DNA from: JAZNQL01 sp045590155 | GTDB lineage: Bacteria; Bacillota; Clostridia; UMGS1883; UMGS1540 | Assembly (NCBI GenBank): GCA_045590155.1 | Contig: JAZNQL010000005.1 | Coordinates: 1 to 63,016, forward strand | Direction: 5' to 3' | DNA length: 63,016 nt | Shown: piece by piece, positions 51,499 to 60,159 of the stretch | Layout: each line of letters begins with the position of its first letter | Position numbering within the stretch: position 1 is the first letter of the stretch | Translations under genes and position numbers: made by a program | The notes under the pieces: model-generated | Seen by the model: the letters and a program-made list of their open reading frames with translations, nothing else | What the model was told of the DNA's origin: nothing | Database searches by the model: none

Positions 51499-53022
51499 AT
51501 GTCAACGGCAAAGGTTTTTTCCTGCGGACTTACAGGAATAAACGGTTTTATTACCGAGGTTGAAGCTGATGCTTCGGGCGGACTCCCCTCTTTTGATATT
51601 GTGGGACTTCCCGATACCGCGGTAAAAGAAGCAAAGGAACGTGTGCGTGCAGCAATAAAAAATTGCGGATACACACTTCCTTCAAAGAAATATACTTTAA
51701 ATCTTGCCCCTGCGAGAATAAGAAAAGAAGGAACTCACTTTGACCTTCCTATTGCGGTGGCAGTTTTGGCGTGCACAGAGCAGTGCAAAAAAACAGAAGA
51801 TTATGTTTTAATAGGCGAGCTTTCGCTTGCAGGAGAAGTAAGACCTGTACGAGGTATTCTTCCTATGGTAACAGACGCTTTGAAGGAAGGATTTAAAAAG
51901 TTTATCCTTCCATTTGATAATGCAGAAGAAGCGGCACTTTCAGGGGCAGAGGTTTTTGGAGTAAAAACTTTGGCAGATGCAGTAAACTTTATAAAAGAAG
52001 ACCTTGAAATTGCACCGCAAGAATGCAATATAGAAGACATTTTTAATCAAAACAGAGAATATGAGGTTGATTTTTCCGAGGTTCATGGACAGGAGAATGT
52101 AAAGCGTGCCGTAGAAATTGCGGCAGCGGGAGGACATAATCTTTTAATGGTGGGAGCACCAGGGTCAGGCAAGAGTATGATAGCAAAAAGAATTCCCACA
52201 ATTTTGCCCGAAATGAGCGTAGAAGAAGCCATTGAAGTAACAAAAATTTACAGTACGGCAGGGATTTTGCCCGATGGAAAGCCCCTTGTAACTCAAAGAC
52301 CTTTCAGGGCGCCGCATCACACGGTATCGGCACCTGCACTTGCTGGAGGAGGAAATTCGGCAAAACCCGGCGAGCTTTCTCTTTCACACAACGGAGTATT
52401 ATTTTTAGACGAATTACCTGAATTTTCGCGCAGTACAAGCGAGGTTTTGCGCCAGCCTATGGAAGATGGGTTTGTAACCGTTACAAGAGTAAATGCAACC
52501 TGTACCTATCCTTGCAAAACTATGGTTGTTTGTGCAATGAACCCTTGTAAATGCGGCTATTACGGCGATAGTATGAAACCGTGCCGATGCAGCGAAGGCG
52601 AGGTACACCGTTACCTTTCAAGGGTAAGCGGCCCTCTTCTTGACAGGCTTGATATACAGGTAGAGGTTCCGAGAGTAACATATTCTGATTTAAGAACCGC
52701 TCCGGCAGAAAGCTCTGCCGACATAAAAAAGAGGGTTGAAAAAGCAAGAAAAATACAGCTTTCCCGATATAAAGACAGCGGAATATACTGCAACGCCCAG
52801 CTTTCGGGCGAAGGAATAGATAAATTCTGCACCTTAACAGAAATAGGACGTGCAGTTTTAGAGGGCGCATTTGAAAGTATGGCAATGAGTGCAAGAGCAT
52901 ATTCGCGCATACTTAAGGTAGCACGGACAATAGCAGACCTTGAAGGAAAGGAGAATATTGACGAGATGCATATAGCCGAGGCTATTCAGTATCGCAGTCT
53001 TGACAAAAAAATCCTGTTATGA
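51499..53022 (+). CDS. comM: YifB/ComM-family Mg-chelatase-like AAA+ ATPase
   Basis: A 507-residue protein with the N-terminal ChlI-like domain (GLPSFDIVGLPDTAVKEAKE), an AAA+ core (Walker A GAPGSGKSM, VLFLDELPEF) and a C-terminal Mg-chelatase-like domain (SARAYSRILKVARTIADLEG). In Gram-negatives ComM is a branch-migration helicase in transformation. The role in Bacillota is less clear. AAAGGAG precedes the ATG. It overlaps tsaE by 4 bp. Confidence 0.93.
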   Translation: MSTAKVFSCGLTGINGFITEVEADASGGLPSFDIVGLPDTAVKEAKERVRAAIKNCGYTLPSKKYTLNLAPARIRKEGTHFDLPIAVAVLACTEQCKKTEDYVLIGELSLAGEVRPVRGILPMVTDALKEGFKKFILPFDNAEEAALSGAEVFGVKTLADAVNFIKEDLEIAPQECNIEDIFNQNREYEVDFSEVHGQENVKRAVEIAAAGGHNLLMVGAPGSGKSMIAKRIPTILPEMSVEEAIEVTKIYSTAGILPDGKPLVTQRPFRAPHHTVSAPALAGGGNSAKPGELSLSHNGVLFLDELPEFSRSTSEVLRQPMEDGFVTVTRVNATCTYPCKTMVVCAMNPCKCGYYGDSMKPCRCSEGEVHRYLSRVSGPLLDRLDIQVEVPRVTYSDLRTAPAESSADIKKRVEKARKIQLSRYKDSGIYCNAQLSGEGIDKFCTLTEIGRAVLEGAFESMAMSARAYSRILKVARTIADLEGKENIDEMHIAEAIQYRSLDKKILL

Positions 53023-53438
53023 TTGAATTTATATCAAAAAATCCTGCCGAAACAGAAAGCTTTGCGGCAGATTTTGCAAAAAAAATAACTCCCCCCGCAC
53101 AAATTTTTTTAAAAGGGGATTTGGGTGCCGGGAAAACGGCCTTCACACGCGGTTTTGCAAAAGGACTGGGGTATGAAGGAAGAGTTTCAAGTCCTACCTT
53201 TACCGTTATGAATATGTATGAAGGCACCCCAAACATTTATCACTACGATTTTTACAGGGTACAAAGCGAGGAAGAGCTTGAAGAGCTTGGTGTGTACGAG
53301 TATTTGTATAAAGACATTTCGCTTATAGAATGGCCCGACAAGGTGGAAGATTTGTTCCCTGATGCAATAACCGTAAAAATCGAAAGAGGAGAAGAGGAAG
53401 AAGAACGCAAAATAAAAGTAGAAGGACTGAATTTATGA
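53019..53438 (+). CDS. tsaE: tRNA t6A synthesis ATPase TsaE
   Basis: A 139-residue ATPase with Walker A GDLGAGKT (33-40), the SSPTFTVMNMYEG segment and HYDFYRVQSEEELEELG. It works with TsaB and TsaD to place t6A at position 37 of ANN-decoding tRNAs. It overlaps both comM and tsaB by 4 bp. TsaD and TsaC are not in the window. Confidence 0.95.
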   Translation: MIEFISKNPAETESFAADFAKKITPPAQIFLKGDLGAGKTAFTRGFAKGLGYEGRVSSPTFTVMNMYEGTPNIYHYDFYRVQSEEELEELGVYEYLYKDISLIEWPDKVEDLFPDAITVKIERGEEEEERKIKVEGLNL

Positions 53439-54127
53439 ACATACTTGGGATAGAAAGCTCTGCCCTATCAGCAGGGGCAGCAATAATGCAAAACGGAAAA
53501 ATAGTGGCAGAAAGCTATTTAAACAGTGGTCTTACCCATTCTGAAACACTTTTACCTCAAATAGATGAGGTACTCAAAAAAGCAAAAATTGATATATCAG
53601 AAATAGATTTGTTTGCAGCATCCGACGGGCCAGGCTCATTTACAGGCTTGCGCATAGGCGTAGGTACATTAAAAGGTCTTGCAATGGCACAGGGTAAGCC
53701 TTGTGTTGGCGTATCCCCTTTAATGAGCCTTGCATACAACGTGTCGGTTTTTGACGGACTTATCTGTCCCATTATGGATGCACGAAGAGCAGAGGTTTAT
53801 AACGCAATCTACCGTTTTGAAGACGCACAGATAAAGGAAGTTTGCGAAAAAAGGGCAATACCTATAGATGCACTTTGTATGGAAATTTCAGAAAAAACTA
53901 TTTTTGTTGGCGACGGAGTCCCTGTTTATAAAGAAAGAATAAAAGAAATACTGAAAGATAAAGCCTTTTTTGCTCCCGAGAATCTTTGTTATCAAAGAGC
54001 ATCGGGCATAGTAATGGCGGCACAGAATATTGCACCTGTATCGGCAGACGAGATTTTGCCCGGATATATAAGAAAACCACAGGCGGAACGTGAATATGAA
54101 GAAAGACAAAAGGAGATTAAAAAATGA
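53435..54127 (+). CDS. tsaB: tRNA t6A synthesis scaffold TsaB
   Basis: A 230-residue inactive ASKHA-fold protein (MNILGIESSALSAGAAIM, ASDGPGSFTGLRIGVGTLKG) that dimerises with TsaD. The order tsaE-tsaB is the usual one, but rimI and tsaD do not follow; rpiB does, overlapping by 4 bp. Confidence 0.95.
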   Translation: MNILGIESSALSAGAAIMQNGKIVAESYLNSGLTHSETLLPQIDEVLKKAKIDISEIDLFAASDGPGSFTGLRIGVGTLKGLAMAQGKPCVGVSPLMSLAYNVSVFDGLICPIMDARRAEVYNAIYRFEDAQIKEVCEKRAIPIDALCMEISEKTIFVGDGVPVYKERIKEILKDKAFFAPENLCYQRASGIVMAAQNIAPVSADEILPGYIRKPQAEREYEERQKEIKK

Positions 54128-54564
54128 TAGTTATAGGATCTGACCACGGCGGTTACACATTAAAAGAATTTTTAAAAAAATACCTTTCAGAAAAAGGCTA
54201 TGAAGTAAGTGATATGGGATGCAACGGAGAATCCTGCGATTATCCTGACATTGCGGAAAAAGTAGCAAAAGAAGTAATCGAAAAAAGAGCAGAATGTGCA
54301 GTTTTGTGCTGCGGCACGGGACTTGGAATTTCAATAGCTGCAAACAAAATAAATGGCATACGCGCAGCAGTTGTAAGCGAGCCTGTATCGGCACGCCTTG
54401 CAAAAGAACATAACAATGCAAATATCTTATGCCTCGGCGGAAGAACAACGGGCGAAGTTTTAGCGGCAGAATGTGTTGATGCGTGGCTTTCGGCAGAGTT
54501 TTTGGGAGGAAGACACGCAGTAAGAGTAGACAAGATTTCAAGCCTTGAAAGGAATGATAAGTAA
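54124..54564 (+). CDS. rpiB: Ribose 5-phosphate isomerase B
   Basis: A 146-residue RpiB/LacAB-family isomerase interconverting ribulose and ribose 5-phosphate. The start MIVIGSDHGGYTLKEF holds Asp8-His9, and Cys63 lies in CCGTGLGIS. The GGRTTG segment is present. It complements Gnd, which makes ribulose 5-phosphate. It shares one base with nrdR. Confidence 0.93.
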   Translation: MIVIGSDHGGYTLKEFLKKYLSEKGYEVSDMGCNGESCDYPDIAEKVAKEVIEKRAECAVLCCGTGLGISIAANKINGIRAAVVSEPVSARLAKEHNNANILCLGGRTTGEVLAAECVDAWLSAEFLGGRHAVRVDKISSLERNDK

Positions 54565-55022
54565 TGAAATGCCCCTACTGCAGTTTTACAGAAAGCAAGG
54601 TAATTGACTCACGTCCCACAGAAGGCGGAGATATAAGAAGAAGACGAGAATGTCTTGAATGTGCACAGCGTTTTACTACTTACGAAAAAATAGAAACTAT
54701 GCCAATAATGGTAGTTAAAAAGGATAAGACAAGAGAAGAATTTTCGGCTGAAAAGCTTATGAGCGGCATTTTGCGCGCCTGCCAGAAACGCCCTATCCCC
54801 ATGAACGTTATAGAGGGGGTGGTAGCTGATATCGAAACAGTTGTGCAAAACTCTATGGAGCACGAAATAAGTTCTGACAAAATAGGCGAAATGGTAATGG
54901 ACAGACTTAAGGAAATTGACGAGGTTGCCTATGTTCGTTTTGCATCGGTTTACCGCCAGTTCAAGGATATAAACACCTTTATGGAAGAACTTAACAAGCT
55001 TTTGGTTGAGAAGAAAATCTGA
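54564..55022 (+). CDS. nrdR: Ribonucleotide reductase regulator NrdR
   Basis: A 152-residue repressor with an N-terminal zinc ribbon (Cys3, Cys6, Cys30, Cys33; MKCPYCSFTESKVIDSRP) and an ATP-cone domain (MVVKKDKTREEFSAEKLMSG). It senses dATP/ATP and represses nrd operons by binding NrdR boxes. No nrd genes are in the window. Last gene of the comM operon. Confidence 0.97.
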   Translation: MKCPYCSFTESKVIDSRPTEGGDIRRRRECLECAQRFTTYEKIETMPIMVVKKDKTREEFSAEKLMSGILRACQKRPIPMNVIEGVVADIETVVQNSMEHEISSDKIGEMVMDRLKEIDEVAYVRFASVYRQFKDINTFMEELNKLLVEKKI

Positions 55023-55049
55023 ACATTTTCCTATCCCCTAAAAAATAAT

Positions 55050-55086
55050 AAAAGGCAGTGTAAAAAATTTTTTACACTGCCTTTTT
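55050..55086. terminator. Terminator after nrdR
   Basis: AAAAGGCAGTGTAAA (55050-55064) pairs with TTTACACTGCCTTTT (55071-55085). A-rich on one side and T-rich on the other, it may also serve the converging small membrane gene. Confidence 0.9.
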
Positions 55087-55142
55087 CAAATAATATTTAT
55101 TTAATTTTTGTTTAAAGAATGCGGTAAAATATATGCCGATTT

Positions 55143-55439
55143 TTATTTTTCATATTCTGTAGAAACCTTTTCTAAAAAGGATGCAATATCCACCTTTTTG
55201 CACTCTTCAAAAAAGCTTTGGGCATACTCCTTTAAAACATTTATATCAGTGCTCTTTGTCAGAAGAGAATTTACATTTTCTTTAAAAGGGGCGGAATATC
55301 TGCTCCCGAAAAAAAGAGAGCAAAACAAAATAAGAGAAATAACGCACCTTGTAAAAAAACCGCGAAAAAGCTTTGTTTTTTTAGGCTCCTGCCTTTGTGT
55401 ATTTTTGTGATTCAAGGTCATTTTATTTTTATTTTTCAT
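55143..55439 (-). CDS. Small hypothetical single-pass membrane protein
   Basis: This 98-residue protein has a basic N-terminus (MKNKNKMTLNHKNTQRQEPK), one membrane helix (about 32-48, CVISLILFCSLFFGS) and a helical extracellular part (ENVNSLLTKSTDINVLKEYA). GGGAGG lies 7 bases before the ATG at 55439; an open extension upstream is ignored. It is alone on the minus strand between two plus-strand operons. No clear promoter was found in the 248-bp gap before smc. I do not recognise the family. Confidence 0.6.
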   Translation of the reverse strand: MKNKNKMTLNHKNTQRQEPKKTKLFRGFFTRCVISLILFCSLFFGSRYSAPFKENVNSLLTKSTDINVLKEYAQSFFEECKKVDIASFLEKVSTEYEK

Positions 55440-55589
55440 AAAAAACCTCCCTTTAAAAGTAGCCTTAAAAAACATCTTTAGCGTTAGTTGTTAAGACTAC
55501 ACTTTGTCCTTTTAGTTTAATAATATTAAAAAAACATAAAAATATGATAAAATCTGCCTTAAAATAACCTTTAAATCCTTTAAAAAACC

Positions 55590-55618
55590 TTGCAAAACAA
55601 AAGAAAATATGGTAAAAT
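55590..55618 (+). promoter_or_regulatory. Promoter of smc-ftsY
   Basis: TTGCAA (55590-55595), a 17-bp spacer and TAAAAT (55613-55618), about 70 bp before the smc ATG. rnc, which often precedes smc in Bacillota, is absent here. Confidence 0.65.
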
Positions 55619-55687
55619 ATTCTTAAGTATTTTTTGCTTTAAAAATTCAACTTGGGCGAGACAAAAAGCAGATAAAGAGGTGTTAAA

Positions 55688-58600
55688 ATGTTTTTAAAAC
55701 GCCTGAGTATGCAGGGGTTCAAATCGTTTGCAGATAAAATAGATATGGAGTTTGGCGACGGTATAACAGGTATCGTAGGTCCTAACGGCAGCGGGAAGAG
55801 CAATATTTCGGATGCTTTGCGCTGGGTAATGGGAGAACAGAGCGCCAAAACACTTCGCGGCGGTAAAATGGAGGACGTAATTTTTGCCGGCAGCGAAAAG
55901 AGAAAACCGCTCGGATTTTCGGAGGTAACAATAACCCTCGATAACACAAGCGGGGTTTTTGCATCGGAATATTCCGAAATAGAGGTAACAAGGCGTGTTT
56001 ACCGCTCGGGCGAAAGTGAGTATCTTATAAACAAAAGCCCTTGCAGATTAAAGGATATACACGAGCTTTTTATGGATACTGGTCTTGGAAGAGACGGATA
56101 CTCCGTTATAGGACAGGGCAAAATAGACGAAATTATGTCCACAAAGGCAGAGGACAGGCGTCATATTTTTGAAGAGGCGGCAGGCATTTCAAAATACAAG
56201 TACCGCAAGCAGGAAGCCGAACGAAAGCTTGAAAATACCGAGGCAAACCTTGTGCGCGCAAGAGATATTATGACCGAGCTTGAATCACAGGTTGGTCCGC
56301 TCCAAACGCAATCCAAAAAAGCAAGAAAATATCTTGACCTTCGGGAAGAGCTTAAAAAGACCGAGGTTAATTTGTCGATAGTACAAATAGAAAAAATCCG
56401 TGCCGACGAAGATAAAAACAGCGAGAACTTTGCAAATCTCACAATGGAGCTTGAATCGGCACAGCTTGCATACAATAATCTTTTGTTCTCGGAACAACAG
56501 CTTTTCGAAAAAATCCGCCAGAGAGAGGGAGATATCGAACAGCAAAGAAGCGGACTTCACTCGTCCGAAATGGTTTTTGAGCGCACACAAAGCGAAATCG
56601 CTTTATTGCAAAAGGATATAGAAAATGCAAAGGCAAATATTGCAGAACTTCTTGCCGAAGCTGAAGGCTTTGAAAAAAGTGCACAAAAAACGGTGCAGGA
56701 TTCCTCACTTCAGGATGAAGAAACCGAGAAAATAAATAAAGATATTGCAGAGCTTGAACATAAAGTTTCCCTGCTTTTTGAAGAAAACGAAAAAATTCAG
56801 GGGAAAATAAATGCAAAAAACGGCGAAGTATTTAACCTTCAGCGAAATGTTGATGAGGCAATGAGAGAAATTTTAAACATTGCCCACAAAAAAGAAAACG
56901 CCGAAAGCTTTGCCGAAAACTTTGCTGAAAGAGCCGAAAAAATCGAAAAAAGCATTGCCGAGGCAGAAGACAGAAAAAAAGCCTTGGCAGAAGAAAAGGC
57001 ACAGATAGAAAAAGAAATTAAAGAAAACACAGAGCTTTCCGAAAAAACAAAGAAAGAACTTTCCGAAAACGAACAAAAAATAATTCTGGCAAGACAAAAA
57101 GTGAGTGAAAAGAAAAATCAGTATAATACCCTCTCGTCACAGCAAAGCGCAAAAGCGGCAAGACTTTCTGCCTTAAAGGAAATGGAGCGCAGTATGGAAG
57201 GGTTTGCCCCCGGCGTGCGTGCGGTTATGCAGGCACAGGAGCTTTCGGGCAGGGTAAGAGGTGTTTTATCCTCGCTTATAAATGTTGAGGATAAATATTT
57301 AACTGCCGTTGAGGTAGCTTTGGGCGGAAGCTTGCAGAACATTGTTACAAAAACCGAGCAGGATGCAGCCTTTGCCATTGAATATTTAAAAAGAGAAAAA
57401 AAGGGCAGAGCAACCTTTTTGCCTATGAACGCCGTTTCTGGCAGACGACTTGAAGAAGAAGGAAAATTAAAGGGCAAAGAGGGATATTTAGGTCTTGCCT
57501 GCGATTTTGTTTTATGCGACAGCGAATATAATAATATAATTTTAAATCTTTTAGGAAAAACTGTGGTTTGTGACAACTCGCAAAACGCAATATCCATAGC
57601 AAAACAGTTTTCGCACAGAATAAAGGTTGTAACGCTTGAAGGCGAGCTTTTAATGCCTGGCGGAGCTATGCAGGGCGGAAGCCGAAGCATAAAACAACAG
57701 ATTTTGGGCAGAAGCAAGGAAATAGCCTTGCTTGAAGAAGAGCTTGTAAAGATAGAAAAACAGCTTGACAAAACAGAGGACGAAATAGACAATCTTGAAG
57801 AAGAGGGAATTGCCCTTTCAAAGAAAACAGAACAGGTGCGTCAAAGCTTGCAATCCCTTACTCAAAAACATACCGAGCTTTTGGGTAAAACAGAAACAAA
57901 TGCACACTTATCTCAAAGGGAAGATGACGAGCTTAAAAATTTAAATGAGCAAAAACAGCTTATTTACAGTGCAAGCGAAGGATACGAAGACCAGATGCTT
58001 ATGTTTGAAAAAGAGGAAGAAAAAGCACGGAAAAATCACAACCTTGCACAGGAAAATCTTGATAAGAGTCGAGATGAGCTTAAAAAGATTTTAGAAGAAA
58101 AAGAAAATATGGGTAAAGAGGCAACAAGTGTGCGAATGCAGATAAATGACCGCCACCGTGATGCCGAGCTTTGCCTTATGCAAAAAGAAAATGCTCTTCG
58201 TGAAGCTGAAAAAATGAACCGTATGGCACAGGCAAAGCGTGAGGAAATAACAAGACAGGAAAATAGTATAAAAGAAATTCTTTTGCGTATAGAGTTAAAA
58301 AACAAGGATACCGAGGAGAATGAAAAGCTTTCTAAAGAACTGCGCGAAAGTATAGAAAAGATGACACGCGAAAAAGAAGAAGAAAATGCACAGCTCGATA
58401 AAATAAGAGAAGACGTAAAAAGCAAAAACGAAAGAGTACTTCACTTAAACGAAGAGCATACAAGGTTTGAATCAAAAATTTTGCGCACAAGAGAAGAGCT
58501 TGAAAGAATAATCTCTAATTTATGGGACAGTTATGAGCTTACATATTCTTCGGCACTTGAGCTTAAGAGCGATATAGGAGACATAAAGGAAGCTAAAATA

Positions 58601-59227
58601 AAGGTTTCGGAGTTAAAGGGACAAATGAAAAGGCTTGGCAACATAAACCTTGACTCGATAGAAGAATATAAAAGAGTTTTCGAAAGATATACAGAGCTTT
58701 CGGGCAATATTGCAGACCTTGAAGGCGCAAAAGCAGAGCTTTGTAAAATAATTTCGGAAATGACAAAAATTATGACCAAAACCTTTGAAGAACAGTTTAC
58801 CGTTATAAACAAAGCCTTCGGGGAAGTATTTGCAAAGCTTTTTGGCGGAGGTACGGCAAAGGTTTCGCTTTCAGACCCGAAAAATGTTCTGGAAAGCGGT
58901 ATAGAAATAGAGGTACAGCCCCCTGGTAAAAAGCTTCAAAGACTTCAGCTTTTGTCGGGCGGCGAAAAGGCTCTTTCTGCGGCGGCACTTTTATTTGCCG
59001 TGTTCAAGGTAAGACCTGCCCCCTTCTGCATCCTTGACGAAATTGAGGCAGCGCTTGACGATAATAACATTCTGCGATTTGCAGAATACTTAAAAAGCTG
59101 TACCGATAAAACACAGTTTATAGTAATAACACACCGCCGAGGAACAATGGAAGCGGCAGACATTTTATACGGCATAACCATGCAGGAAAAGGGTGTTTCC
59201 AAAATGCTGGCAATGCATCTTAACTGA
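55688..59227 (+). CDS. smc: Chromosome segregation protein SMC
   Basis: Smc extrudes DNA loops from ParB-parS loading sites. The 1,179-residue protein has the N-terminal head (Walker A GPNGSGKSN, 31-39), long coiled coils on both sides of a hinge (about 500-670; VRGVLSSLINVEDKYLTAVE) and the C-terminal head with signature LSGGE (1089-1093) and Walker B FCILDEIEAALDDNN. Length is typical. ScpA and ScpB are not in the window. Confidence 0.98.
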   Translation: MFLKRLSMQGFKSFADKIDMEFGDGITGIVGPNGSGKSNISDALRWVMGEQSAKTLRGGKMEDVIFAGSEKRKPLGFSEVTITLDNTSGVFASEYSEIEVTRRVYRSGESEYLINKSPCRLKDIHELFMDTGLGRDGYSVIGQGKIDEIMSTKAEDRRHIFEEAAGISKYKYRKQEAERKLENTEANLVRARDIMTELESQVGPLQTQSKKARKYLDLREELKKTEVNLSIVQIEKIRADEDKNSENFANLTMELESAQLAYNNLLFSEQQLFEKIRQREGDIEQQRSGLHSSEMVFERTQSEIALLQKDIENAKANIAELLAEAEGFEKSAQKTVQDSSLQDEETEKINKDIAELEHKVSLLFEENEKIQGKINAKNGEVFNLQRNVDEAMREILNIAHKKENAESFAENFAERAEKIEKSIAEAEDRKKALAEEKAQIEKEIKENTELSEKTKKELSENEQKIILARQKVSEKKNQYNTLSSQQSAKAARLSALKEMERSMEGFAPGVRAVMQAQELSGRVRGVLSSLINVEDKYLTAVEVALGGSLQNIVTKTEQDAAFAIEYLKREKKGRATFLPMNAVSGRRLEEEGKLKGKEGYLGLACDFVLCDSEYNNIILNLLGKTVVCDNSQNAISIAKQFSHRIKVVTLEGELLMPGGAMQGGSRSIKQQILGRSKEIALLEEELVKIEKQLDKTEDEIDNLEEEGIALSKKTEQVRQSLQSLTQKHTELLGKTETNAHLSQREDDELKNLNEQKQLIYSASEGYEDQMLMFEKEEEKARKNHNLAQENLDKSRDELKKILEEKENMGKEATSVRMQINDRHRDAELCLMQKENALREAEKMNRMAQAKREEITRQENSIKEILLRIELKNKDTEENEKLSKELRESIEKMTREKEEENAQLDKIREDVKSKNERVLHLNEEHTRFESKILRTREELERIISNLWDSYELTYSSALELKSDIGDIKEAKIKVSELKGQMKRLGNINLDSIEEYKRVFERYTELSGNIADLEGAKAELCKIISEMTKIMTKTFEEQFTVINKAFGEVFAKLFGGGTAKVSLSDPKNVLESGIEIEVQPPGKKLQRLQLLSGGEKALSAAALLFAVFKVRPAPFCILDEIEAALDDNNILRFAEYLKSCTDKTQFIVITHRRGTMEAADILYGITMQEKGVSKMLAMHLN

Positions 59228-59241
59228 TAAAGGAGAAAATC

Positions 59242-60156
59242 ATGGCATTTTTTAAAAAACTTAAAGAAGGACTTGCAAAAACACGCAACGCCTTTTCGGA
59301 AGGGATAGACAATGTATTCAAAGCATTTGTACGTGTTGATGAGGAGCTTTTTGAAGAGCTTTGCGATACGCTTATAATGGCAGATATAGGAGCCGTTTGT
59401 GCAGACCAGATAACAGAAGAGCTTCGCGAAAGAGTAAAAGAAAAACGCATAACAGAGGGCGAAGAAGTAAAGGCAGAGCTTATAGAAATAATCCGCGAAA
59501 AGCTTGGCGAAGAAAAAGGGCTTGACCTTGAAAATAAGCCTGCCGTAATCCTTGTTATGGGAGTAAACGGTGCAGGCAAAACAACTTCCATAGGAAAGCT
59601 TGCGGCACAAATGAAATCACAGGGGAAAAATGTGCTTTTGGCAGCGGCAGACACCTTCCGTGCCGCTGCAATAGACCAGCTTTGTGTATGGAGCGAAAGA
59701 GCAGGAGTATCAATCGTCCGGGGAAACGAAGGTCAGGACCCTGCATCTGTAATATTTGATGCGTGCCATGCAGCAAAAAACAGAAATGTTGATGTTTTAA
59801 TTTGCGATACTGCAGGCAGACTTCAAAACAAAAAAAATCTTATGGAAGAGCTTAAAAAGATTTATAAAATTATAGATAAAGAGCTTCCGGGAGTATCAAA
59901 AGAATGTATTTTGGTGCTTGATGCGGGGACAGGGCAGAATGCAGTTTCCCAGGCAGAGCTTTTTGCAGAAGTTGCACCCTTGACAGGCATAATTTTAACA
60001 AAGCTTGACGGCACTGCAAAGGGCGGAATAATAATATCAATCGCAATGAAACTCGGAATACCAGTAAAATATATAGGCATAGGCGAAGGAGTCGACGATT
60101 TGCAGGAATTTTCGCCCAAAGAATTTGCCGATGCCATATTTGAAAAGGAGCAGTAA
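59242..60156 (+). CDS. ftsY: Signal recognition particle receptor FtsY
   Basis: A 304-residue SRP GTPase that docks SRP-ribosome complexes at the membrane. It has the helical N domain, G1 GVNGAGKTT (107-115), the insertion-box region LLAAADTFRAAA, G3 DTAGRLQNK and TKLDGTAKGG. The acidic A domain is minimal, as in Gram-positives. AAAGGAG precedes the ATG, 14 bp after smc. Confidence 0.97.
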   Translation: MAFFKKLKEGLAKTRNAFSEGIDNVFKAFVRVDEELFEELCDTLIMADIGAVCADQITEELRERVKEKRITEGEEVKAELIEIIREKLGEEKGLDLENKPAVILVMGVNGAGKTTSIGKLAAQMKSQGKNVLLAAADTFRAAAIDQLCVWSERAGVSIVRGNEGQDPASVIFDACHAAKNRNVDVLICDTAGRLQNKKNLMEELKKIYKIIDKELPGVSKECILVLDAGTGQNAVSQAELFAEVAPLTGIILTKLDGTAKGGIIISIAMKLGIPVKYIGIGEGVDDLQEFSPKEFADAIFEKEQ

Positions 60157-60159
60157 AAG

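Noticed and set aside
57118..57792. 224-codon minus-strand frame inside smc
   Set aside because: It is an antisense shadow within the smc hinge region; the smc frame is intact and conserved.
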